Assembly: GCA_964519835.1 (NCBI GenBank)
Contig: CAZFLD010000012.1
Coordinates: 15,331 to 79,330, forward strand
Length of the DNA stretch: 64,000 nt
Source: CAZFLD01 sp964519835
GTDB taxonomy: Bacteria; Spirochaetota; Spirochaetia; DSM-27196; CAZFLD01
Reading direction: 5' to 3'
Positions 8,819-16,793 of the stretch are shown piece after piece. The notes below the pieces were generated by a model. That model made no database searches. It saw nothing but the letters and a program-made list of their open reading frames with translations, and had not been told where the DNA came from. The translations under genes and the position numbers were made by a program. How positions within the stretch are numbered: position 1 is the stretch's first letter; every line of letters starts with the position of its first letter.

Positions 8819-9373
8819 CTATTTTTGAAGGGTGCGCTGATGCAGATCTTCGGCCGCTTTTTCCCCAACTAAATACTCGACGACCGCAATGGAAAACTCG
8901 GCGGCCGTTCCAGGCCCGCGGCTTGTGATAATGTTGCCGTCTACCACCACCCTATCTTCAGAGAACGTGGCGTCGGAGACACGATCCTGGTACCCTGGAT
9001 AGCAGGTGAATCGCCGGCCCTTGAGAATGTCGGTGGAACCGAGGACAACGCCTGGAGACGCGCAGATTGCGGCTACCAACTTGCCGTCCGCGTGCATCTT
9101 TTTGATGATGCCCATTGCCGTCTCCGAATCCGCGATGTTGTGGGCGCCGGCGTCACCACCAGGAACGACAACCGCATCGAACTCCCCCATGATGTCGTCG
9201 GCCGTCATATCTGTGTTGATTCGAATGTCGTGACCGCCGACCACGTCGCGGGCTGTCACACCGGTGGCAACAACCTCGATCCCGGCGCGCCGCAAAAAGT
9301 CGATGCTGGTTATTGTCTCGACTTCTTCACACCCATCGGCAACTAATACCACTGCTCGCTTTTTTTCGGGCAT
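8819..9373 (-). CDS. DJ-1/PfpI family protein
   Basis: A 184-residue member of the DJ-1/ThiJ/PfpI superfamily. The start MPEKK at 9373 has GGGGAGG upstream, so the longer frame to 9439 is not used. The catalytic elbow AAICASPGVVL contains the nucleophilic cysteine C104, and the acidic partner lies in ADGCEEVE (E16 or E17), as in DJ-1/YajL. YajL/DJ-1 homologues protect proteins from oxidative and carbonyl damage, and a deglycase activity has been reported and disputed. The TauE gene lies 130 nt upstream on the same strand. Confidence 0.9.
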   Translation of the reverse strand: MPEKKRAVVLVADGCEEVETITSIDFLRRAGIEVVATGVTARDVVGGHDIRINTDMTADDIMGEFDAVVVPGGDAGAHNIADSETAMGIIKKMHADGKLVAAICASPGVVLGSTDILKGRRFTCYPGYQDRVSDATFSEDRVVVDGNIITSRGPGTAAEFSIAVVEYLVGEKAAEDLHQRTLQK

Positions 9374-9503
9374 AATAGCCTCCCCGCTAAAAGGTAATGA
9401 TATGGGGCGCGATGCGGCGAGCGCGGCCGACGTCGACACGTTGCCCAGCCTGTAACCGTAGAGCGAGCCGTTCGCACCGACGTAAGCTCCTGCCGCGACA
9501 TGT

Positions 9504-10250
9504 TTAGGGGAAAAACAGCCGAATCGAGACCGCCGCCGTTACCACCATCACAAATATCCGAAAGGGCTTGTCTGGGATTCTCTTTACTACCACTATTCCA
9601 GCGAGGCCGCCCAGCAAGACGGCCGGCGCCACTACAGCATCCAGGAGAAGCGACTCGGCGTCGATGGTTTTCCAGACAAGCGCGTGGAGTGGAACTTTCA
9701 CCACATTGACGATAAGGAAAAACCAGGCGGCTGTGCCAATGTAGGTGTTCTTTGGGACCTGTAGCGCCAAGAGATAGAGCGCCATGACCGGGCCGGCTGC
9801 ATTCCCAATCATGGTTGCAAAACCTCCGACAAGTCCCAGTGGCGCCGCAAACCACCACTTGTGCGGCACCTCCCAGTCGGAGAGGAACCGCTCGCGCAAG
9901 ACGATCAGAGCGAGACTCACAAGTACAACAACGGCGATTGTTATGCGGAAGGCAGTGTCGGAGATTTGTGCACCGAAAACGACGCCAACGGCAATTCCGG
10001 CGAGTGCCCACGGCAAGACGCGGAACAGTGCCTTCGCGTCGCCGTTGCGCCTGTAGTAGGCCACGGCAGCCACATCACCGACTATGAGGATGGGAAGTAA
10101 CACTCCTGCCGAAAGGCGACCGCCAAAAATGGCGGCCATGGTTGGGATGGCGATCATTCCGACGCCATAAACGCCGGTCTTTTGGGCGCCGACGATAACG
10201 CCCGACAGGGCTACCAGAACCCACTGTAGGGCGGTGAGCTCAGGAAGCAC
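9504..10250 (-). CDS. TauE/SafE family membrane permease
   Basis: A 248-residue polytopic inner-membrane protein with about eight hydrophobic helices and the family's internal duplication. The second half has the conserved GxxGNAAGPVMALYLL segment (TMIGNAAGPVMALYLLAL), typical of the sulfite/organosulfonate exporter family; the first half has the matching GVYGVGMIAIPTMAAIFGGR. Members move small anions such as sulfite, sulfoacetate or thiosulfate, but the substrate cannot be read from sequence. No sulfur-metabolism gene lies next to it. Confidence 0.9.
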   Translation of the reverse strand: MLPELTALQWVLVALSGVIVGAQKTGVYGVGMIAIPTMAAIFGGRLSAGVLLPILIVGDVAAVAYYRRNGDAKALFRVLPWALAGIAVGVVFGAQISDTAFRITIAVVVLVSLALIVLRERFLSDWEVPHKWWFAAPLGLVGGFATMIGNAAGPVMALYLLALQVPKNTYIGTAAWFFLIVNVVKVPLHALVWKTIDAESLLLDAVVAPAVLLGGLAGIVVVKRIPDKPFRIFVMVVTAAVSIRLFFP

Positions 10251-10258
10251 CGTGTGTG

Positions 10259-10468
10259 TTAGCCGGTGGCTTTCTCTTGCGCTTTCTCCGCGGCTTTCTT
10301 TTTGTTTGCCAGCATGGCCTTCGTCATTTTAGAAACCATCATCTTTTTGCCGTCCACTTCTACTTCGTAGACGAGCTTCACGCCGGTGCGCCCGCTAATA
10401 GGATCTTTGCCTCGCCCGCTATTCGGCGTCTCTTCGCGAAGCGGCTTGCCCCTATGTGCTTTAGACAT
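10259..10468 (-). CDS. Small basic protein of unknown function
   Basis: The true start is the ATG at 10468, with AAGGAG at 6 nt spacing, giving 69 residues. The protein is very basic: lysine-rich KMTKAMLANKKKAAEKAQEKA at the C-terminus, after a flexible N-terminus with GRGKDPISGRTG. It has no signal peptide or cysteines, and its charge suggests nucleic-acid or ribosome binding (inference). An intrinsic-terminator-like hairpin ends 5 nt before the Shine-Dalgarno region, and a promoter-like pair lies just upstream of that hairpin. Confidence 0.7.
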   Translation of the reverse strand: MSKAHRGKPLREETPNSGRGKDPISGRTGVKLVYEVEVDGKKMMVSKMTKAMLANKKKAAEKAQEKATG

Positions 10469-10484
10469 AACGTTCTCCTTGATC

Positions 10485-10520
10485 AAAAAGCCCCCGGCAC
10501 CGTGCCGATGCCGAGGGCTT
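10485..10520 (-). terminator. Intrinsic terminator or attenuator hairpin
   Basis: On the minus strand a 12-bp stem (AAGCCCTCGGCA / TGCCGGGGGCTT, one G-U pair) closes a 9-nt loop and is followed by TTTTT. It lies 61 nt after the stop of the FlgD-Ig/OmpA gene and could end that transcript. It is also the leader of the small basic gene, so it may act as an attenuator. Confidence 0.75.
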
Positions 10521-10523
10521 CCG

Positions 10524-10552
10524 AAGGTATATGATAAGGTGGGCCGCGTCAA
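10524..10552 (-). promoter_or_regulatory. Possible promoter of the small basic protein gene
   Basis: On the minus strand TTGACG (10552-10547) is followed after 17 nt by TACCTT, or after 15 nt by TATACC. Transcription would start near 10518, at the base of the hairpin. Confidence 0.4.
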
Positions 10553-10580
10553 GCGCGCTCCCTTAACAAAGGGACCTTTT

Positions 10581-13500
10581 CTAATTCTCGCGGTCGAGCC
10601 AGAACTCGACGCGGCGGTTCTGCCAGCGCTCTTGCAGATTGCCGTGGGGCACTACGGGCTCGGTGCCACCCTTGCCGACGGCTTCCATCCGCCTGCTGTC
10701 GACACCAAGGATTATCAAAGCACGACGTACTTCGGCGGCGCGCTCTTCGGAAAGCGGCTGTAAGACCTCGCGTTCCTCTACAGCGCCGCGGTCCGGATAG
10801 GCCCAGTACACGCGCACGGCGTGACCCTCAACGGTGATCTCGTACTGCGGATACTTATTCAGAATCTGGGCAAGCCGCCTCAGCGTCAAGAGGTTCTGTC
10901 GCAGTTGGTCCGGCTCCACGTCAAACAAGTTTGCCGTATTCGGGGCAAAAACGATGTTCGGCAGCCGAATCCGCAACCTGTCGCCAACCTGGACAACCAG
11001 AATGTCTACCGACACGGTCGCCGTAGTCGAGGTAACGTTTCTAAGCTCGTCTTCGACGGTGAGGTTGATCACGTAGTCCTCCGCGGACTGCACCAGATCA
11101 CCGTCGGCCGACCGGCCGTCCCAAGTGATTGTACGCCTAGGCGCGCCCGTGCCGGAGTAGCTCATAAACTGAGAGCCTCTTGGATCGATAATCTCCATGG
11201 ACCACCGAGCGATCGGCGATAGATCCATCGAGCTAATCCGAATATTGGCGAAGTCGTCTTCGCCGTTGCCGTCCGGGCTAAACGGATCAGGCGAAACGGT
11301 AAGTGCGGTATCCGGCCCCTCGTTGTCGAGGAGGAAGCTCTGCTCCGTGGTGCCCGTCGCCGACTCACCATTGCGGTAGGTAATCTCCACCTCCGCCGTG
11401 TAGTTGCCCGGCGTGATAAAACCGTTGTCACCTCGACCGTCCCACTCGAATCGCTCGGTCACAAGACCGCGGCCATTCACCGCTCTCTTGACCGATCCAT
11501 CTTCGTGGACAAACCGTAGTTGCCAATCCGTCATGCCTTCCGCCAGCCCCACCTCTATGTCGACGCGGACGCGCTCTCGGTATCCGTCCCCGTTGGGCGC
11601 AAAAGCGGTAAGGTCAGGCGTAATAGTGACGGATAGCTCGGGCAACGACGTATCGACCGTGATCGGACCTCTTGTGGCGGTGGGCTCATTTCCGTTGGCG
11701 TAGGTCAGGCTTAGCCTCACGGTGTAGTCACCGTCCGCCACCTGTCGGCCGGCGGCGTTTGTGCCTTCCCAGTCGTAGAAGTTGAGCAGACGCGTTGTTT
11801 CTCTGCTTTGGACGATGTTGCCGTTGGGTCCGAGGATCTCGAGGCGGAAGCTGTCCACGCCGTCGGGACGTTCGATGATCGGGGTGATCCTTACCTCACC
11901 AACACGCCCGATGATCCCCGGGGATATGGTGTCGGTAGACACCTCAATGCTCACCGGCGTCGGCCTGGTCTCTTTTCTGACGGTAACGACGTTGGTCTCG
12001 CCGGTGTTACCCAGCTCGTCGGTCGCCGTGGCCGCGATGGTATAGATGCCGTCGGGCACCTCATTGCCGGCCGCATTGGTTCCATCCCATACGTAGGAGA
12101 GCGTGCCGCCGCCTCCGACGGCGCCGAGCTCGATATCGAACTGGTCTCCCCTTTCACCTTCAAAGCTTGCGGTCCAACTCTCCTGCGACTCGCTTGTGAG
12201 CGTGAGGGTGACATCCGGTTTGGTGGTTCCGCCGAAGAGGGTACGGCCGATTGACAGTGTGGCAGACGGAGCCGGGATTTGCTTTCTGATAAGCGTGCTA
12301 TTGGTTGTTCCGCGGTTGTCGTATTCATCGACGGCGTAGGCGTAAACCTCATACACACCGTCCGGCAGAAGCGATCCGTCGGGCGCACGCCCGCTCCAGG
12401 TGTAGCTCACGCTTCCGGATGCGCCGACGCTGCCGAGGTCGACCTCAAAGGCGTCGGTATCCTCGCCGTCCACGACGAGCATCCAGGCCTCGGTATCCTC
12501 GGAACTAAGGCTAAAGGTCACGTCGTCCCGGCCGGGGCTCCCAAAGCGGGTTGTATCGACCGACAGCCGACCCACCGGCGGCGGAACAAGCTTTCGAATC
12601 CGTACACGGTTGGTTTCGCCGCGGTTGCCGTAGGGATCCGTGGCAAAGGCGAAGATTTCGTACACGCCGTCGGGCAGAAGCTCGCCTTCAAGGGAACGTC
12701 CGTCCCACTCAAAAGTCACATCGCCCTCGGCAGTCGAACCGGCCGCGAACTCGTTGCGCTCACCGTCAGGATAGACGACAACACCGGTCCAGACTTGGTC
12801 GGCGTCGGAAGTTAGGGTGACGGTTGTGCTCGGGGTTTCCCGATCGCCGATCGTGCCCTCCGAAACCGATACGCGCCCCGATGGAGCCGTGGTATCCACG
12901 GTGATGGGTCCAGCCTGGGCAGAGGGCATATTTCCGTTGAGGTAGACGACTTGCAAATCAACTGTGTATTCGCCGTCCGGTACAGGAAGGTTTGCATTGT
13001 TCCGACCGTCCCAGACAAAGCTCTCCAACGGAGTATTTATCGTCCTGGAGCGAACCACCCGGTTATTGGCATCCCGTATATAGAACAGAAAGTCGTCTAC
13101 CCGCTCGGTGATCTCGAGATCGATCCCGATTTCAATTGTATCGAGGATGCCGTCACGACCAGGTGAGAATGTCGTCTGATCGGGCAGAGTAATACCAACC
13201 GGCGTTTCTCGAGAATCCTTGACGACCGTTATGCGGTTCGATTCGCCGCGGTTTCCGGCGGCGTCGAAGGCGTACGCGACCACTGAGTACGTGTCGTTGG
13301 GTACTTCTTCACCCGTTATCCACGTGCCGTCCCAGCGATAGGGGAAATCGTCTTCCGTCAGGCCGAGGTCCGTCGGCGTAAACTCGATCTCGAGTCCGGA
13401 CTGGCTTGTGACCGCTATCGTCCAGCCCAAGTCGAAAGAGTCGCTTCGGAAGGTGATGTCGACCGCCGGCTTGGTTTCGCCGCCGAAAATCGGCTGGCCC

Positions 13501-14756
13501 GTGGGGGTCGTGGTTGTCGTGGTTACAATTGATGCCCCCATTGATGCCGTGGGAGCGGTGGTGTCTACGGTAAATGTCGACGGCTCAGAGACCCGTGTGG
13601 TGCCGTCGAGGTACTCGGCCCGGATGAAAACCTCGTACCCACCATCCTCCAAAACACGTGAAAAACCGTCACGGCCATCGAAGGTGATTGTATCGGGAAC
13701 CTCATCGGTTCCGCTAAAGCTTCGAAGGACGTTGCCGTCGTTGCCCGGAGGCGTTACTGCCGCGGTCCATGAGACGACGGAATCGGTCTCCGAGATGCTC
13801 GGAGTGAAGTCGATAGTGTCCTGCCGTCCGTCACCGTTGGGAGATACCAACGCGTTACCGGCGACAGAAATGTCGACGTCCGGATCGACGGTGCTCACAC
13901 GAACCTCTACCGCTTCCGCGCTTGTGGTGTTCCCCGCGCGGTCGGTACCGGTAAGCACATAGGAGTACGTACCGTCAGGGACGAGGGTTCCTTCGCCGTC
14001 GGTACCGTCCCAGGTCATATCGCGGGGAGAGGTATCGCGGGCCGGAGAACCGGTCATGTTGTCCGCAAGTGTTACGGAATAGACCTCCTCTCCAGATTCG
14101 TTGTTAAAACTTCCGACCCACGATGGTTCGCGACTCCCGTCCTGATTTACGTTGACGGTGTCGCGGCGATCGTCGTTGTTGGGTGAAAAGATTTCGTACT
14201 GGAAACTCACCGTGTCGATAACCGGCACTTCGTTGTCTATGATAATTTTGTACGGCGGCGTAGAGACTTCGGTGCCTGCGTCGTCGGCAATGGTCAGAAC
14301 GTAGGTGTAGTCCCCGTCCGGAACGTACTCTCCCTCCGCGGCACCGGAAATGTTGGTGTCGAAGGCCTCATTGTACGTGCCGTTCCACTCGAATTGCTCC
14401 GGCAGCTCAACGCGGGGCTTATCGCCCCCAAAAATGTTGCCGAAAAAATCGCGCCGCTCCGCCTCGACGGCGGACACCTGATGCACAATGCGGCCGGAGG
14501 CGTTGTAGACGGTAAAACGAAACTCGACAATAACCAGATCCTCGCTTGGAACCGCCACTTCGCCGCCAAAGGGCAGGGTAAAAAGGTCCTGCACACCGTC
14601 CTCGACTCCCGGCGACAAATAGACGGGGCCTTGCGGCTCGACGTTTAGCTGTGTCGGTGTTACGTCTTCTTGACCACCCCCGGCAAAAGCTGCCGAGACG
14701 GAAAAGGCGGCAAAAATGATCAAAAGGAACGCTCGATTTGCTTTGCATCTACTCAT
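10581..14756 (-). CDS. Large surface protein: FlgD-type Ig repeats and C-terminal OmpA domain
   Basis: A 1391-residue protein with the start at ATG 14756 (GGAG at 6 nt). A signal peptide (about residues 1-25, ending SAAFA) precedes a mature end of GGGQEDVT. The body contains about eleven repeats of roughly 90-110 residues, each built around a strand, then W-D/N-G, then a turn of the type VPDGTYSY and a DxxGN loop, as in FlgD/Ig-like domains. Some repeats start with a (F/V)(S/A)P(N/D)GDG motif that resembles a calcium-type loop. The last 130 residues are an OmpA-like peptidoglycan-binding domain (NIVFAPNTANLFDV, EGHAVRV, LSEERAAEVRRAL, NRRVEFWLD). It probably links the cell wall to the outer surface. 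It is transcribed alone. Confidence 0.88.
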   Translation of the reverse strand: MSRCKANRAFLLIIFAAFSVSAAFAGGGQEDVTPTQLNVEPQGPVYLSPGVEDGVQDLFTLPFGGEVAVPSEDLVIVEFRFTVYNASGRIVHQVSAVEAERRDFFGNIFGGDKPRVELPEQFEWNGTYNEAFDTNISGAAEGEYVPDGDYTYVLTIADDAGTEVSTPPYKIIIDNEVPVIDTVSFQYEIFSPNNDDRRDTVNVNQDGSREPSWVGSFNNESGEEVYSVTLADNMTGSPARDTSPRDMTWDGTDGEGTLVPDGTYSYVLTGTDRAGNTTSAEAVEVRVSTVDPDVDISVAGNALVSPNGDGRQDTIDFTPSISETDSVVSWTAAVTPPGNDGNVLRSFSGTDEVPDTITFDGRDGFSRVLEDGGYEVFIRAEYLDGTTRVSEPSTFTVDTTAPTASMGASIVTTTTTTPTGQPIFGGETKPAVDITFRSDSFDLGWTIAVTSQSGLEIEFTPTDLGLTEDDFPYRWDGTWITGEEVPNDTYSVVAYAFDAAGNRGESNRITVVKDSRETPVGITLPDQTTFSPGRDGILDTIEIGIDLEITERVDDFLFYIRDANNRVVRSRTINTPLESFVWDGRNNANLPVPDGEYTVDLQVVYLNGNMPSAQAGPITVDTTAPSGRVSVSEGTIGDRETPSTTVTLTSDADQVWTGVVVYPDGERNEFAAGSTAEGDVTFEWDGRSLEGELLPDGVYEIFAFATDPYGNRGETNRVRIRKLVPPPVGRLSVDTTRFGSPGRDDVTFSLSSEDTEAWMLVVDGEDTDAFEVDLGSVGASGSVSYTWSGRAPDGSLLPDGVYEVYAYAVDEYDNRGTTNSTLIRKQIPAPSATLSIGRTLFGGTTKPDVTLTLTSESQESWTASFEGERGDQFDIELGAVGGGGTLSYVWDGTNAAGNEVPDGIYTIAATATDELGNTGETNVVTVRKETRPTPVSIEVSTDTISPGIIGRVGEVRITPIIERPDGVDSFRLEILGPNGNIVQSRETTRLLNFYDWEGTNAAGRQVADGDYTVRLSLTYANGNEPTATRGPITVDTSLPELSVTITPDLTAFAPNGDGYRERVRVDIEVGLAEGMTDWQLRFVHEDGSVKRAVNGRGLVTERFEWDGRGDNGFITPGNYTAEVEITYRNGESATGTTEQSFLLDNEGPDTALTVSPDPFSPDGNGEDDFANIRISSMDLSPIARWSMEIIDPRGSQFMSYSGTGAPRRTITWDGRSADGDLVQSAEDYVINLTVEDELRNVTSTTATVSVDILVVQVGDRLRIRLPNIVFAPNTANLFDVEPDQLRQNLLTLRRLAQILNKYPQYEITVEGHAVRVYWAYPDRGAVEEREVLQPLSEERAAEVRRALIILGVDSRRMEAVGKGGTEPVVPHGNLQERWQNRRVEFWLDREN

Positions 14757-14827
14757 TGTTGTCTCCGTTATGTGGCTGAAAGAGGCCCAATACTTCTCCC
14801 CAACATCCCCGTCGGACCTCACCGCAA

Positions 14828-14836
14828 AGTATAACA
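14828..14836 (-). promoter_or_regulatory. Extended -10 promoter of the FlgD-Ig/OmpA gene
   Basis: On the minus strand TGT followed by TATACT forms an extended -10 element. The -35 region is poor. The predicted transcription start is about 65 nt before the ATG at 14756. Confidence 0.5.
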
Positions 14837-14957
14837 CATTCGGCCTTCATCAGACATAAAAGTCCACACAGTGCGATTTGTAACGGAGTATTGCAAAAAC
14901 TTAGCCAGGTGGCTACGCTCCCCGAACATCGGCAAGCCCCGGCTGTTCCTGAGCGGT

Positions 14958-16793
14958 TTACGCCCAGGCGCCCGCAAGCTGGTCGTCTTCTTCTTTGCGG
15001 AACTGGTTGGTATAGAGCCGAAAGTAGTAGCCGCGCCGTTCGAGAAGCTGCGCATGGGTGCCTTCTTCCGTAACAATGCCGTTTCTCAGAACCAGAATCC
15101 GGTCCGCTCGGCGAATCGTAGACAGCCGATGGGCGATAATAAAGCTCGTCCGGTTCACAAGCACGCGCGCCACGGCGTCTTGTATCAATGCCTCGGTTTC
15201 CGTGTCGATGGAAGAGGTGGCCTCGTCTAGGACAAATATCACCGGATCCGCCAACACCGCTCGCGCAAAGGAGACAAGCTGTTTTTCTCCCGTGGAGAGC
15301 AGTCCGCCCCCCTCCCCCACATCCGTGTCGTAGCCGTCAGCGAGGCGGCTTATAAACGAGTCGGCGTGAACCAACTTGGCGGCCTGCTCCACCTCGTCGT
15401 CCGTGGCCTCGAGCCGCCCATATCGGATGTTCTCGCGAATGCTGCCGCTAAACAAATGAGGCGCCTGCAGCACATAGCCCAGGTGTGAGTGGAGCCAGAG
15501 CTGTGAGCGATCCCGGTAATCCACACCGTCTATCAAGATGCGCCCCTCGTTAGGCTCGTAGAATCGGCAGGCGAGATTTACGATTGTGCTCTTCCCCGAC
15601 CCGGTCTCCCCCACAAGCGCAATGGTTTCGCCCGCCTCAACTTCGAGGGAGAAGTCCTTTAGGACCTGCTCCCCTTCGACGTAGGCAAAGCTCACGCCTT
15701 CGAAGGTGATCCTGCCGTCGGGCCGATCCCAGTTCTGCCGCTTCGCGTCAAAGACGTCTCCGTAGAGCATCCGTACCTCTTCGCGGTCCTTGATCTCGGG
15801 CTCGGTATTGATCAGCGACAAAAGCCGCTCCGCGGACGCCTGCGCCGCCTGCATTGCCGACAGCACCCGGGCGAGCTCACGCACCGGTTCAAAAAACTGC
15901 ACCGTGTAGCCGAGGAAGGCCACAAGCGTTCCATAGGTGATAATCTCGCTCTGCAGCCGGACACCGCCGAGCCAGAGGGCCAGGCCCGTGCCGATGCTGC
16001 CGAGGGCCAAGACAATCGGCAGGTAGACGGCGGAAAAGAGCGCCGCCCGAATGGACGACGAGCGCATCCTACCGGTCAGCCCCTGAAACTCCTCGAGGTT
16101 TGCCCCCTCGCGATTGAGGGTCTTTGTAGTCTTTGCGCCGACGATGCCCTCGTTGTAGGCGCCGGAGATCTTTGAGTTTGTCTTCCTCACCTCCCGTTGT
16201 GCCTTGAGGATGCGCTTCTGAAAGTAGGCGCTTGCCACCGCAAGGGCAGGCACGACGGCCAGCACGATGAGCCCGAGCACAACGTTCATCACCAGCATAA
16301 ACACCGAAATGGCGAGCATCATCGTCATTCCCCAAACGATGTCCACAATGCTCCACGAGATTGTCTCTCCGAGGCGCTGACTGTCGGATGTCATTCGAGC
16401 CATGATCCAGCCCACGGGTGTCTTATCGTAGTAGCTAAAGGAGAGCTCCTGCAGGCGCGTAAAGCCGATGCGTCGTAAGTCGTAGCAGATCTCCATCTCG
16501 AGCTTTCCCGCTATCGCAATCAGAGCCCAGACGTTAAACGCTTGGATGGCTACGACCACCGCGTAGAGCACAATAAAGCCGACCAGTCCTTCCCGTGTTC
16601 CCGGCACGATAAACTGGTCGACGGCGTACCGATTCAGGAGCGGAAAGAGCGCGTCGATGACCGCAACGGCAACCATAACAATCAAGAGCAGGATTACCAG
16701 CTTCTTGTAGGGTTTTACGTAGCGCAACAACTGCTTCCACAACGAGAAACTGAATTTCTGCGCGTAGTCTTGTTCTTCAAATGAGTGGCTCAC
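14958..16793 (-). CDS. ABC exporter half-transporter, canonical-site subunit
   Basis: A 611-residue type-IV ABC exporter: six transmembrane helices (about 1-320) followed by an ATPase domain. Walker A is GETGSGKST, the signature is LSTGEKQLVSFARA and Walker B is FVLDEATSSIDTETE, with the catalytic glutamate present. This signature and Walker B set matches the YheH/BmrD/LmrD-type partner of heterodimeric multidrug exporters. Its GTG start overlaps the stop of the upstream half-transporter gene by 4 nt and has GGAGG before it, so the two subunits are coupled. The substrate is unknown; drugs, lipids or peptides are possible. Confidence 0.93.
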   Translation of the reverse strand: MSHSFEEQDYAQKFSFSLWKQLLRYVKPYKKLVILLLIVMVAVAVIDALFPLLNRYAVDQFIVPGTREGLVGFIVLYAVVVAIQAFNVWALIAIAGKLEMEICYDLRRIGFTRLQELSFSYYDKTPVGWIMARMTSDSQRLGETISWSIVDIVWGMTMMLAISVFMLVMNVVLGLIVLAVVPALAVASAYFQKRILKAQREVRKTNSKISGAYNEGIVGAKTTKTLNREGANLEEFQGLTGRMRSSSIRAALFSAVYLPIVLALGSIGTGLALWLGGVRLQSEIITYGTLVAFLGYTVQFFEPVRELARVLSAMQAAQASAERLLSLINTEPEIKDREEVRMLYGDVFDAKRQNWDRPDGRITFEGVSFAYVEGEQVLKDFSLEVEAGETIALVGETGSGKSTIVNLACRFYEPNEGRILIDGVDYRDRSQLWLHSHLGYVLQAPHLFSGSIRENIRYGRLEATDDEVEQAAKLVHADSFISRLADGYDTDVGEGGGLLSTGEKQLVSFARAVLADPVIFVLDEATSSIDTETEALIQDAVARVLVNRTSFIIAHRLSTIRRADRILVLRNGIVTEEGTHAQLLERRGYYFRLYTNQFRKEEDDQLAGAWA

